Of a stretch of DNA of 64,000 nucleotides, positions 33,863 to 43,257 are shown in pieces. The notes beneath the pieces are model-generated. The model worked only from the letters and a program-made list of their open reading frames with translations, ran no database searches and had not been told where the DNA came from. Origin of the DNA: Novosphingobium subterraneum (GTDB lineage: Bacteria; Pseudomonadota; Alphaproteobacteria; Sphingomonadales; Sphingomonadaceae); contig NZ_JRVC01000012.1 of the NCBI RefSeq assembly GCF_000807925.1, forward strand, positions 62,001 through 126,000. The letters are read 5' to 3'. A program made the position numbers and the translations under genes. Each line of letters opens with the position of its first letter. Position 1 is the first letter of the stretch.

Positions 33863-35311
33863 GTGTCGGCAAGCAAGGCGTTCAAGGCGGCGTTGGCAGC
33901 AACCGTCTTCCTGTCTGCGCCGCAGATCGCGGCAGCGGCCGAAGATCAGGACGCAAAGATCGCCGATCTTCAGCGCCAGGTCGATGAACTGAAGGCCATC
34001 GTCAAGGCAATGCAGGCGGCCCAGGCGGCTCCGCAGATCGCGGCCGCGCCGGCCACCACCACGCCTCTTGCCCCGGCGGCGCCTGTTGCGACCAATCCTG
34101 CTGCGACGGCGCCGACGGCCACGCCAGTTGCCTTGGCCAGCGCCGCACCGGTTGAGAAGAAGAAGAAGGCCTGGCACGAGAAGCTGATGATCCGGGGCTA
34201 CACCCAGATGCGCCTAAACGAGATCGTCAGCGGGCCGAAGAACGCGCCTGCAGGAGTATCAAGGCTGCGCTCGGTGCAGGACAGCGGGATCAGCGAGAAT
34301 GGGAACTTCACGCTGCGCCGTGCTCGCCTTGTCGTGCAGGGTGACATCTCCGACCGCGTCTCGCTCTATATGCAAGGCGATATGGCGGCTGCGGTCAGCA
34401 ACCAGTCGGCAAATGAATCGCGCCAGCATTTCTTTCAGATGCGCGATGCCTATGCAGACGTGTTCCTCGACAAGGCTAAGACATTGAAGGTGCGTCTCGG
34501 CCAGTCGAAGGTGCCCTATGGCTGGGAGAACCTCCAGAGCTCCTCGAACCGTGTGCCGCTGGATCGTACCGATGCGATCAACGCGCCCGTTCCCGGTGAA
34601 CGCGATCTTGGCGCCGTCCTCTATTACACCCCGCCGAAGATCCAGAAGATCTGGGACGAGCTTACCCAGGATGGCCAGAAGCTGTTTGGCAATTACGGTG
34701 CCTTCGCCATTGCCGCGTACAACGGCCAGGGCATCAACAAGGTTGAACGCAACGGCGGTCTGATGACGGTCGCCATGGCGACGGTGCCGTTCCGGCTCGA
34801 CGGCATCGGCCTCGACGGCCAGGTCGCGGAATTCGGCGTAACCGCAATGCGCAACCAGTTCCGACCCGAAGTCCGCACGGGCGGCGTCTCGACGATCTCC
34901 TATGACGACAACCACGTGAACTTCCACGGCATGATCTATCCCAAGCCCTTTGGCATCCAGGCCGAATGGACCTTCGGGACGGCACCGCAATGGGACCGCA
35001 CGCTTGGCGCCATCCGTTCGCAGCGGGCGTCTGGCGGCTATGTCATGGCCATGTACCGCATGCCGGAAACCCCGATCGGCCAGCTCATTCCGTTTGCGCG
35101 CTGGCAGAAGTATCGCGGCGGCTGGAAGAGCGCGATCAACGCGCCACGGCTCGAAACGGACGAGTACGAGGTGGGCGTCGAGTGGCTCCCGTTGAAGGAA
35201 CTGGAAGTCACGCTCAACTATGCCAACGTCTCGCGTACCGAAGCAGACGAGAGACGGACCGGGCAGGCCAAGGGCGATGTCATCCGCGCGCAGGTGCAGT
35301 GGAACTATTGA
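33863..35311 (+). CDS. Phosphate-selective-type porin (OprO/OprP family)
   Basis: A 482-residue outer-membrane porin starting with GTG, with GGAGAAGC just upstream. After the signal peptide (ending QIAAAAE) comes a short coiled coil (KIADLQRQVDELKAIVKAM), used for trimer contacts or peptidoglycan spacing. An Ala/Pro/Thr-rich linker and a 16-strand barrel follow. Barrel landmarks are FTLRRARLVVQGD, VRLGQSKVPYGWE and the final VQWNY. The family name is phosphate-selective porin O and P, though substrate can vary. The Pho-box-like element upstream supports phosphate control. Confidence 0.85.
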   Translation: MSASKAFKAALAATVFLSAPQIAAAAEDQDAKIADLQRQVDELKAIVKAMQAAQAAPQIAAAPATTTPLAPAAPVATNPAATAPTATPVALASAAPVEKKKKAWHEKLMIRGYTQMRLNEIVSGPKNAPAGVSRLRSVQDSGISENGNFTLRRARLVVQGDISDRVSLYMQGDMAAAVSNQSANESRQHFFQMRDAYADVFLDKAKTLKVRLGQSKVPYGWENLQSSSNRVPLDRTDAINAPVPGERDLGAVLYYTPPKIQKIWDELTQDGQKLFGNYGAFAIAAYNGQGINKVERNGGLMTVAMATVPFRLDGIGLDGQVAEFGVTAMRNQFRPEVRTGGVSTISYDDNHVNFHGMIYPKPFGIQAEWTFGTAPQWDRTLGAIRSQRASGGYVMAMYRMPETPIGQLIPFARWQKYRGGWKSAINAPRLETDEYEVGVEWLPLKELEVTLNYANVSRTEADERRTGQAKGDVIRAQVQWNY

Positions 35312-35525
35312 TCATGTGGGCCTGAATGGTGCCGGTCGGTCCGGCACCGCGAAAATGCCTGTCCTTGGGCGTCCGCTTATCGCAGGCAAGAGGCGGATCG
35401 TCGCTTGCCGCGGTGATGCCGTGCCTGTTCATCCGACGTTGTGGATCGTGTCGCAAGGATCGCCGTTGTCGCAGCAAATCGGATCAACCGAACTGCAAGC
35501 ATCGTTTCGACTACGGGAGCATCCC

Positions 35526-35900
35526 ATGAGAAAGACCATTCTGGCCGCAACCCTGGCAGCCATCGCTCTTCCCGCCGCACCGGCGCTGGCAGATCCCCCG
35601 CACTGGGCTCCCGCCCACGGTCACCGGGCAAAGCACGACCGCATCTATGACAGCCGTGGCCGCTACCTTGAGCCGCGTCGCATCAGCAGCCGCGATACCG
35701 TGTGGCGCGGTCGTGACGGACGCTACTACTGCCGTCGCAACAACGGCACGACCGGGCTGATCATCGGCGCTGCAGGCGGCGCGCTGCTGGGCCGCACCAT
35801 TGATACCCGGGGCGATCGCGCTCTGGGTACGATCCTCGGCGCAGCGGGCGGCGCACTGCTCGGGCGCGAGATCGAACGGAGCGGTGGTCGCTGCCGTTAA
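35526..35900 (+). CDS. Exported glycine-zipper 2TM-domain protein
   Basis: A 124-residue protein with a signal peptide ending APALA. A middle region is rich in Arg/His/Tyr. Two copies of a GAAGGALLGR glycine-zipper repeat occur around residues 79-112, separated by a TRGDRALGTIL spacer. Related proteins (RcnB/YmgG-like surface antigens) sit in the periplasm or outer membrane; function is unknown. The start is ATG 35526, preceded by CGGGAG. It is followed by a good terminator. Confidence 0.8.
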   Translation: MRKTILAATLAAIALPAAPALADPPHWAPAHGHRAKHDRIYDSRGRYLEPRRISSRDTVWRGRDGRYYCRRNNGTTGLIIGAAGGALLGRTIDTRGDRALGTILGAAGGALLGREIERSGGRCR

Positions 35901-35922
35901 GCGATTTTCAGCTTCATGCATC

Positions 35923-35949
35923 GGGGCGGCTCGCAAGGGCCGCCCTTTT
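35923..35949 (+). terminator. Rho-independent terminator after the glycine-zipper gene
   Basis: GGGCGGC at 35924-35930 and GCCGCCC at 35939-35945 around an 8-base loop, followed by TTTT. It ends just before the convergent stop of the S46 peptidase gene. Confidence 0.82.
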
Positions 35950-35950
35950 G

Positions 35951-37999
35951 CTATTTGCGCGCCAGTTCCTTGACCAGCGCGGGCGCAGGGTAGATCACGT
36001 CCAACGCATGCTGGATCGCTGCGGTGCTGACGACGACGGTCCGGTTGACTTCACCTTGATAGCCGTAGTTGCCGCCGATCGAATGGATATTACCGTCGAA
36101 CGCCGCGCCGATCACGCTGCCGTCGCGGTCGATTACCGGCGATCCCGAATTGCCACCGATGATGTCGTTGGTCGTGACGAAATCGAACGGCAAGGACTTG
36201 TCGATCTTCGCCTCGTTCGCCGCAAATGCACTGGCCAGATCGAACGGTTCGGCACCGGTCGCCCGGTCGAAGGCACCTCCGATGGTGGTGACCGGCGCAA
36301 CGTCCTGCCCGCGCTCCTTCCAGCCCTCGACCTTCCCATAGCTGATGCGCAGCGTGAACGTGGCGTCGGGATAGACACTGTTGCCATAGGCCATGAACCG
36401 CGCATCGGCGAGCCGGGCTCCTGCTTCGGCCAGAGGTCCGGCATAGCGTTCGTCCACCAGCTTCTTCAGTTCCCGCTCTCGGGCGTCGATCTTGCGGGCA
36501 TAGACGATCATCGGGTCGGATGACGCCTCGATAGCCTTGCGGCCGCCTTCCCACAGCGCCTTGCGAACCGCCGGATCGGCCAGCGTCGTCCCGCCAACCA
36601 GTCGCTCGGCCAAAGCCTCCGGCGACTCCTTACCCAGCAACAGCCGGGTGTCAGCATCGTCGGCACCAAGATACTCGCGCGCCTTCGACAGGCTCCATGC
36701 CAGTTCCAGCTGCTCCATCCACGGATAGACCGGTGCATCGTCGAGCAGCGTCTTGGCCGTGAGTTCGAGGCTGGAATCGCGGAATTCCGGCAGGCGCTCG
36801 GCATTGGGCTTTTCCCGCTCTGCCGCGCCCTGCACCAGCTTCATGGCCTGATCCATCAATGCGGAGTGCGGCACGATGAAGCGCCACGGCACATAGATGT
36901 CGCGATAGGACTGGACTGCCTTCGCCGTGTCCGTCCAGGGATCGCCGATCCCCGGTTTGCCCTTGGTCTTCGCCTTCAGGTCCGCCTCGGCATCGCCAAG
37001 CATCTTGAGGAATGCCGGATCGTTCAACGCCTTCTGCCGCCCGATATAGACCTTGAGGCTGTTCTCGATCCCGAACAGTTCGTCAGCGCCCTCGCGCTTC
37101 TGCTGCGGGCTCTTGTCCATTGCCGCAATAAGGCGCCCGCGCAGTTCGGACAGGATGGTCGTTGTCAGCGGAAGTCCGACTTCGCGCTGGAAGGCGATCT
37201 GGTCAGTGGTGAAAAGCCTCTGCGTTGCCCCCGGATTGCCAACCACGAACGTCGCTTCGCCTACCTTCGGCCCGCGAGAGTTCCATGAGAGATGGGCAGG
37301 AGTTGGAACCGGTTTGCCATTCTCGTAGGCCCGCAGGAACGCGGCATCGAGCGCATAGCGCGGGTAGTTGAAGTTGTCCGGATCGCCCCCGAAGAACGCC
37401 GCCTGAAACTGTGGCGCCCAGGCCAGGCGCACGTCGGAATACTTTCGATAGGTATAGAGCTTGTACTGGCCGCCGCCGAACAGCGTTACAACCTCGCATC
37501 GCGTGGTCTTGCCGTCCTTGCACCCGTCTTTCTCGATCCGTGCAACTTCGGCATCGCGCGCCTTGACCAGCGCTTCGCCGGTGGAATTGCCGATCGCCGC
37601 CTTGACCCGTGCGGTCACGTCGGAAATTGCGGTCACGACCTCGGCCTGCTGGCCGGGGCACTTGAGTTCGTCTTCGCGCCGGGTGGGCACGAAGCCGTCC
37701 TTCAGAAGATCACGCTGGTCGGTCGAGTTGTCCTGCGCGCATTCGACGACGCAATGGTGGTTCGTAAGGATCAGCCCTTCGGACGAGACGAAGCTGGCCG
37801 AACAGCCGCCGGTCAGGCGCACTGCTGCTGCCTGCACGCGGGCCAGCCACTTCGCATCGGGTGCCCACCCGTAGTCCTTCTGCATCCTGGCCGTCGGGAA
37901 TGCATCGAAAGTCCACATGCCCTCGTCAGCCAGAGCCTGCGCAGAATGGAATGACAACGACAGCAGCGCGGCGGAAGCGGCAAGACGGAATTTGGCCAT
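35951..37999 (-). CDS. S46 family serine peptidase (dipeptidyl-peptidase 7/11 type)
   Basis: A 682-residue exported peptidase. The signal peptide ends QALA, and the mature chain begins DEGMWTFDAFP, a hallmark of S46 enzymes. The chymotrypsin-like fold shows the catalytic histidine in TNHHC (residues 79-83) and the catalytic serine in GNSGSPV at about residue 616, separated by the long helical insert that makes these exopeptidases. They release dipeptides from peptide N-termini in the periplasm. Whether it prefers acidic (DPP11) or hydrophobic (DPP7) residues was not decided. Confidence 0.92.
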   Translation of the reverse strand: MAKFRLAASAALLSLSFHSAQALADEGMWTFDAFPTARMQKDYGWAPDAKWLARVQAAAVRLTGGCSASFVSSEGLILTNHHCVVECAQDNSTDQRDLLKDGFVPTRREDELKCPGQQAEVVTAISDVTARVKAAIGNSTGEALVKARDAEVARIEKDGCKDGKTTRCEVVTLFGGGQYKLYTYRKYSDVRLAWAPQFQAAFFGGDPDNFNYPRYALDAAFLRAYENGKPVPTPAHLSWNSRGPKVGEATFVVGNPGATQRLFTTDQIAFQREVGLPLTTTILSELRGRLIAAMDKSPQQKREGADELFGIENSLKVYIGRQKALNDPAFLKMLGDAEADLKAKTKGKPGIGDPWTDTAKAVQSYRDIYVPWRFIVPHSALMDQAMKLVQGAAEREKPNAERLPEFRDSSLELTAKTLLDDAPVYPWMEQLELAWSLSKAREYLGADDADTRLLLGKESPEALAERLVGGTTLADPAVRKALWEGGRKAIEASSDPMIVYARKIDARERELKKLVDERYAGPLAEAGARLADARFMAYGNSVYPDATFTLRISYGKVEGWKERGQDVAPVTTIGGAFDRATGAEPFDLASAFAANEAKIDKSLPFDFVTTNDIIGGNSGSPVIDRDGSVIGAAFDGNIHSIGGNYGYQGEVNRTVVVSTAAIQHALDVIYPAPALVKELARK

Positions 38000-38136
38000 G
38001 GCACCCGGTCCTGAAAGTTACAATTGCAATCGCATTAACCATCGCACGACATGGACGGATTTTAAAGTGACAATGTTACATGCAATCTTCGTCAATAAAT
38101 CCTTGCGACAGGATCGGCTTCGCATAACCTGTGGGC

Positions 38137-39411
38137 ATGTGGCTGCTAGACCAGATGCTCAAGAGGCTGATCCGCAAGGGTAAGCTTGTCGTAATCGATC
38201 ACGATGGCAAGGAGTACGCCTACGGCGAGCCAACCGCCCCGCCCCTGAAGATCCGATTCACGGACAAGGGCGCGGCCATGCATGTCGCCAAGGACCCGCG
38301 AGTCGGCGCGGGCGAAGCGTACATGGACGGACGCATGGTCATCGAACCACCGCATGACGTGCGTGATTTCGTCCTGTTCGTCATGGGCAATGCCAGCAAC
38401 GCGGGCGGCATCGACCGCAAGGGTCCGGTCCGCAAGGCGCTGTCCAGGGTCGTCTCGCGCATCGACCAGATCAACCAGCGGGCGCAGGCCTCGAAGAACG
38501 TCGTTCACCACTACGACCTGACCCGCCAGTTTTACGAGCTGTTCCTCGACGAGGACCGGCAATACACCATGGCCTACTTCCGCGATCCTCAGAACACGCT
38601 GGAGCGCGCTCAGGTCGACAAGAAGGCGCTGATCGCCTCCAAGCTCCGGCTGGTGCCGGGGCAGAGTTCAGGGATGCGCGTGCTGGACATCGGCTGCGGC
38701 TGGGGCGGTCTTGCGCTCTATCTCAACCGCCACTTCGGCTGCGAAGTGCTTGGCGTAAGCCTTGCGCCCGATCAGGTGAAATTCGCGCAGGAGCGCGCCG
38801 AAGAAGCTGGCGTCGCCGACAAGGTCAAGTTCCAGCTGATCGACTATCGCGATGTGCAAGGCCAGTTCGACCGCATCACCAGCGTCGGCATGATCGAGCA
38901 CGTCGGCGCACCCAACTTTGGCGAATACTTCGCGAAGACGAACGAGCTGCTCGATCCCGATGGGATCATGCTGACCCACACGATCGGCCGCAAGGGCGCG
39001 CCCGGCACGACCGACAAGTGGACGCGCAAGTACATCTTCCCCGGCGGCTACATCCCGGCGATGAGCGAACTGGTCTCGGCGCTGGAGAGGACCGGCTGGG
39101 AAGTGGGCGACATCGAAGTCCTGCGCTACCACTATGCCTACACGCTCGCCGAATGGTACCGTCGTGCCACGATGCACCGGGACGAAATCGTCGCGCTGTA
39201 TGACGAGCGCCTGTTCCGCATGTGGCAGTTCTACCTTGCCGGAGCCGAGCAGAGCTTCCGCCACGGCGGCATGGTCAACTTCCACATCCAGAGCGTGAAG
39301 CGTCGCAGCGCCCTGCCCATGACCCGCGACTACATGCAGCAGGAATGGGCGCGGCTGTCAGCTCTGGACGAGGCGCCGGAGTGGCATCTGGAGCGCAAGG
39401 CGGCGGAGTGA
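38137..39411 (+). CDS. cfa: Cyclopropane-fatty-acyl-phospholipid synthase family methyltransferase
   Basis: About 424 residues starting at ATG 38137; GTG at 38131 is an alternative and neither has a clear ribosome site. It has the CFAS N-terminal lipid-binding region and a SAM-dependent methyltransferase core with VLDIGCGWGG and the GMIEHVG segment holding the active-site glutamate. The GGYIPAMSE segment and the Y-rich HYAYTLAEWYRR region are also typical. It adds a methylene bridge to unsaturated membrane lipid chains, often in stationary phase or acid stress. It is a single gene between two minus-strand units. Confidence 0.9.
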   Translation: MWLLDQMLKRLIRKGKLVVIDHDGKEYAYGEPTAPPLKIRFTDKGAAMHVAKDPRVGAGEAYMDGRMVIEPPHDVRDFVLFVMGNASNAGGIDRKGPVRKALSRVVSRIDQINQRAQASKNVVHHYDLTRQFYELFLDEDRQYTMAYFRDPQNTLERAQVDKKALIASKLRLVPGQSSGMRVLDIGCGWGGLALYLNRHFGCEVLGVSLAPDQVKFAQERAEEAGVADKVKFQLIDYRDVQGQFDRITSVGMIEHVGAPNFGEYFAKTNELLDPDGIMLTHTIGRKGAPGTTDKWTRKYIFPGGYIPAMSELVSALERTGWEVGDIEVLRYHYAYTLAEWYRRATMHRDEIVALYDERLFRMWQFYLAGAEQSFRHGGMVNFHIQSVKRRSALPMTRDYMQQEWARLSALDEAPEWHLERKAAE

Positions 39412-39464
39412 CTTTTCGGCCCCTTACGTAGCCATGGGATAATGGCGCCGCCCGCAGGATCGGC

Positions 39465-40550
39465 TCACACCGATGGGGCGGTGCCTGCGCGTCCCCTCGC
39501 AACCCTTGCTCCGGCCGCAATACCAGGCTTTTCGATTGCCGCGTACGTGGCCAGTGAGCCGAGATAGGTAAGGACGATCGTGCCCACCGCGATGGCAGCT
39601 TGCGCCAGCGTGCCAGCAAGCCCGAAAGCGGCACAGAGATAGGCGATGCCATAGAGCGGTATCATGTGAAGCAGATAAATCGAGTACGAGATATCGCCCA
39701 TGTGGCTTGGAATTCGGGCACCAAGCAGCCGTGCTGGCAGGTGAAACACACTCTTGGTCGGCTGGCGCGAAGAGAAAACCACGGCAGCCCAGAGCAAGAG
39801 CGGGATGAGCTGCGCAAACCCGTCAACGGCAATGGCTCCGAGCGCGCAGATCAAACCGATGACAGCAGAGGCCCCGGACGCGCCGGGCTTAGTGGAGACG
39901 TGCGTGGCAATGCCAATCGCAAACAGGAGGATCTTCGCACCGAGGAAAGCGCCCGTAAACAGCGGGGCGAGCGCAAGAAGGCCTCCTACAATGGCGGCAG
40001 CGACCAGCCACCGCTGCCTTAACATGGCGCCAACGAGAAAGGGGGCCAAAAGGTAGAATTGCCATTCGAGCGAAATGCTCCAGGCCTGCCCCACGATCGT
40101 ATAGGCCGGGTTGTCGGCAAAAGAGAGCGGGACCAGTCCCTGCAGCAGCGGTATGTGGATGAACAGGTGGGATGGCAGTGCCTTGATAGCTTGCTCCGCC
40201 AGGGCCATGCGATTGAGATTGGCATCCGTGGGCGGAAGACTGGCCCAAGCCTCGGCCTGAACCCCGAGAAGCAGTGTCGATATCGCCAGAACCGGAAGAT
40301 ACAGCGGGAAAAGTCGAAACGCCCGCCGGACGATATACGCCGGATAGGCTTCATCCTTGCGATCAATGAGCATGGCGATCACAAAGCCGGACAGGAGAAT
40401 GAAGACATCGACCGCCAGCGTGTTGCGATCGATCAGCGGCAGCTTCCATGCCAGGGCGAGAGAAACGTGCCCCGCCACCACCCACCACGCCATGATCCCG
40501 CGCAGTCCATGGAAGGACTGAATTCTGCTGGTTTCGCCACTTTTGCCCAT
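39465..40550 (-). CDS. Acyltransferase 3 family membrane protein
   Basis: 361 residues from ATG 40550; the open frame continues upstream but loses similarity. It is a multi-TM (about 10 helices) acyltransferase 3 protein with the opening motif FHGLRGIMAWWVVAGH, whose histidine is catalytic in this family, and a VDVFILLSGFVI segment. Members O-acetylate exported glycans, lipids or antibiotics in the inner membrane. The acceptor is unknown and there is no glycan cluster next to it. The ribosome site is weak. Confidence 0.85.
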   Translation of the reverse strand: MGKSGETSRIQSFHGLRGIMAWWVVAGHVSLALAWKLPLIDRNTLAVDVFILLSGFVIAMLIDRKDEAYPAYIVRRAFRLFPLYLPVLAISTLLLGVQAEAWASLPPTDANLNRMALAEQAIKALPSHLFIHIPLLQGLVPLSFADNPAYTIVGQAWSISLEWQFYLLAPFLVGAMLRQRWLVAAAIVGGLLALAPLFTGAFLGAKILLFAIGIATHVSTKPGASGASAVIGLICALGAIAVDGFAQLIPLLLWAAVVFSSRQPTKSVFHLPARLLGARIPSHMGDISYSIYLLHMIPLYGIAYLCAAFGLAGTLAQAAIAVGTIVLTYLGSLATYAAIEKPGIAAGARVARGRAGTAPSV

Positions 40551-40769
40551 ATCGGGGAGGTGTCGCACTCGAGACGGCGTGTCAACAGAGGCTTGAACCG
40601 GGCGCCCCCCTTCTTGGGCCTGCGCAGTGCGCGTACCGTCTCGGCTCCCACTTTCACTGCGTGGAAAGAAGGTGCCCACGACATGCTTGATCTTGGCGTT
40701 CGGCGATTGCCACCCGGCGACTAACTTGTTAGCCACACTAACGAACAAATCTCAGCAGGGTGCCTTTTG

Positions 40770-42113
40770 ATGACCGCTCCTACCGCCGCCGACCTTTCCG
40801 CCGACATCCAGCGCGTGTTCGCGCTCCAGCAAGCGCATATGTGGGAAGCCAAGGCCTCGAGCGCCGATGTGCGCAAGGAAAAGCTCGCGCGCCTCAAGGC
40901 TGCGGTCGAAGCCCATGCCGACGACATCGTGGCAGCCGTGCTGGAGGACACCCGCAAGCCGGTGGGTGAAATCCGCGTTACCGAAGTGCTCAACGTCACC
41001 GCCAACATCCAGCGCAACATCGACAATCTCGATGAGTGGATGAAGCCGACGGAAGTCCAGACCTCGCTCAACCCGGCAGACCGCGCCCAGATCGCCTATG
41101 AAGCGCGGGGCGTCTGCCTCATCCTCGGGCCGTGGAACTTCCCGCTCGGTCTTGCGCTCGGGCCGGTCGCCGCTGCGATTGCGGCGGGCAACACCTGCAT
41201 CGTCAAGCTTACCGACCTGTGCCCTGCCACCGCGAAGATCGCTGCGGTGATCATCAAGGAGGCCTTCGACGAGAAGGACGTCGCCCTGTTCGAAGGCGAT
41301 GTTTCCGTGGCAACTGCGCTGCTGGACCTGCCCTTCCACCACATCTTCTTCACCGGAAGCCCGCGCGTCGGCAAGATCGTGATGGCGGCAGCGGCCAAGC
41401 ACCTCACCAGCGTGACGCTGGAGCTTGGCGGCAAGTCTCCGGTGATCGTCGACGACAGCGCCGATATCGACCAGATTGCGGCACAACTTGCCGCTGCCAA
41501 GCAGTTCAACGGCGGACAGGCCTGCATCAGCCCTGACTACGTGTTCGTGAAGGAAGACAAGAAGGCCGCGCTGGTCGAAGGCTTCCGCGCCAACGTCGCC
41601 AGGAACCTTTATGACGAAAGCGGCGCGCTGAAGAAGGACAGCATCGCTCAGGTCGTCAACAAGGCAAACTTCGACCGGGTGAAGGCGATGTTCGACGACG
41701 CCGTTGCCAAGGGCGCAACCGTCGCCGTGGGCGGCACCTTCGACGCGGATGACCTCACCGTCCACCCAACGATGCTGACCGACGTCACCCCGCAGATGAC
41801 GATCCTGCAGGACGAGATCTTTGCCCCGGTCATCCCGGTGATGACCTACGACACTCTCGACCAGGCCATCGGCTACATCGAGGCCCGCGACAAGCCGCTG
41901 GCGCTCTACGTCTACAGCAAGGACGAGGACAACATCGAGAAGGTCCTCGCCCGCACCTCTTCAGGCGGCGTCACCGTGAACGGGGTGTTCTCGCACTACC
42001 TTGAGAACAACCTGCCGTTCGGCGGCGTCAACACCAGCGGCATGGGCAGCTATCACGGCTATTTCGGCTTCAAGTGCTTCAGCCACGAACGGGCGATCTA
42101 CCGGCACATGTAA
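40770..42113 (+). CDS. Aldehyde dehydrogenase (ALDH3-like)
   Basis: 447 residues from ATG 40770, with CAGCAGGG upstream (the TTG three bases earlier is less likely). It contains the NAD(P)-binding ILGPWNFPL, the general base glutamate in LELGGKSP, and the catalytic cysteine in FNGGQACISPDY. The PFGG.NTSGMG C-terminal region and KCFSHERA ending are of class-3/coniferyl or fatty aldehyde type, without a membrane anchor. It oxidises aldehydes to acids. Substrate is unknown. It stands alone. Confidence 0.92.
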   Translation: MTAPTAADLSADIQRVFALQQAHMWEAKASSADVRKEKLARLKAAVEAHADDIVAAVLEDTRKPVGEIRVTEVLNVTANIQRNIDNLDEWMKPTEVQTSLNPADRAQIAYEARGVCLILGPWNFPLGLALGPVAAAIAAGNTCIVKLTDLCPATAKIAAVIIKEAFDEKDVALFEGDVSVATALLDLPFHHIFFTGSPRVGKIVMAAAAKHLTSVTLELGGKSPVIVDDSADIDQIAAQLAAAKQFNGGQACISPDYVFVKEDKKAALVEGFRANVARNLYDESGALKKDSIAQVVNKANFDRVKAMFDDAVAKGATVAVGGTFDADDLTVHPTMLTDVTPQMTILQDEIFAPVIPVMTYDTLDQAIGYIEARDKPLALYVYSKDEDNIEKVLARTSSGGVTVNGVFSHYLENNLPFGGVNTSGMGSYHGYFGFKCFSHERAIYRHM

Positions 42114-42192
42114 GGCGCACTCTGCGTCGTTCGGCCTATTCCTGATCGCCCGGTGGCTTCCTAGCCTGTCTGAAACAGGCATGAGGGACGAC

Positions 42193-43167
42193 ATGGCGAT
42201 CAGGAGAGCACTTGCGGCAATCGGGCTCTTGCTCGCGACGGTGACGACTGTTCACGCGGGCGAAGTCCGCGTCGTGCCAATCAACGATCACCTCATCGCC
42301 TTCTATGACGGTCGTCCGGAAGAGAAAGGCGTCGATCTGTCGAAGGCCACCTGGGCGGACCATGGCGCGAACTTTGTCGGCGTCGCTACCTTTGCCGTGT
42401 TGGACGGCGCCGAGGCGCTGGTCTACGACACCTACCCGAGCATCGAGCAGGCGCAGCAGGTGCGCGCCTGGCTTGAAAAGCGCGGCGTGAAGCACTTCAT
42501 CGTCGTCAACAGCCACTGGCATCTCGATCACGTCGGCGGCAATGCGCTTTATGCGGACAGCACGGTGATCGCGACGGAGAAGGCCCGGGCACAGCTGATC
42601 CGGCACAAGGCGCAGATCGAGGATGGCACCTTGCAAGGCCCGCCAGCCATATCGCCGTTGAAGGTGCCCGAAGTTGGCATCACTGAACCGACAATGGTCA
42701 GTGTCGGGCGTTACACGGTTAAACTGCGCCCGGTGAACATCCACTCCGCCGACGGCCTCGTCGCGTGGCTCCCGCAGGACAGGCTGCTGCTGGCGGGAGA
42801 TACGCTTGAAGATACCCTGACCTTCATTGCCGAACCGGAAAGCCTTGCGGAACAGTACCGCAACCTCGGCGCGATGAAAGAATGGGCGCCGGTGGGCATC
42901 CTGCCCAACCATGGCGATCCGGCGATCATCGCCAAAGGCGGCTATCACACCGACCTGATCGACATGACTCGCAACTACATTCGGAGCATGGCCGAACACG
43001 CGCACGACAAGGATCTTGCCAACCAGCCCATCGAGCGGTTCATCCCGGCCGAACTGAAGGCAGGCACTGTCAGCCTGTGGTGGGCCTATCGCGAGGCGCA
43101 CCACGAGAACCTGCAGAAACTGGCAAGCTACTACAAGGACAGGCCCCTGCCCGCCTTTGCGCCCTGA
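42193..43167 (+). CDS. Exported MBL-fold metallo-hydrolase
   Basis: 324 residues starting at ATG 42193 with GAGGGAC as ribosome site. A signal peptide ends VHAGE. The metallo-beta-lactamase fold has the zinc motif HWHLDH (SHWHLDHVGG), a DTYPS strand and later zinc-ligand candidates in LLAGDTLED and PNHGDPAI. It is a periplasmic hydrolase of the same superfamily as class B beta-lactamases and quinoprotein relay-type proteins, but not close enough to call an antibiotic-resistance enzyme. It lies 80 bp after the ALDH gene. Confidence 0.85.
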   Translation: MAIRRALAAIGLLLATVTTVHAGEVRVVPINDHLIAFYDGRPEEKGVDLSKATWADHGANFVGVATFAVLDGAEALVYDTYPSIEQAQQVRAWLEKRGVKHFIVVNSHWHLDHVGGNALYADSTVIATEKARAQLIRHKAQIEDGTLQGPPAISPLKVPEVGITEPTMVSVGRYTVKLRPVNIHSADGLVAWLPQDRLLLAGDTLEDTLTFIAEPESLAEQYRNLGAMKEWAPVGILPNHGDPAIIAKGGYHTDLIDMTRNYIRSMAEHAHDKDLANQPIERFIPAELKAGTVSLWWAYREAHHENLQKLASYYKDRPLPAFAP

Positions 43168-43257
43168 TCGTCAGGCAGCCACATCCCGGCAAACCTTGCA
43201 CCCCCGCCCCCTCCCTGTTAGGCGCGCGGCGCGTATTTCACGGGAGTCGTAGCGCTC

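Noticed and set aside
42193..43167. Class B beta-lactamase
   Set aside because: The fold and HWHLDH motif fit, but the motif set beyond the first zinc site is not that of true metallo-beta-lactamases, so only MBL-fold hydrolase is claimed.
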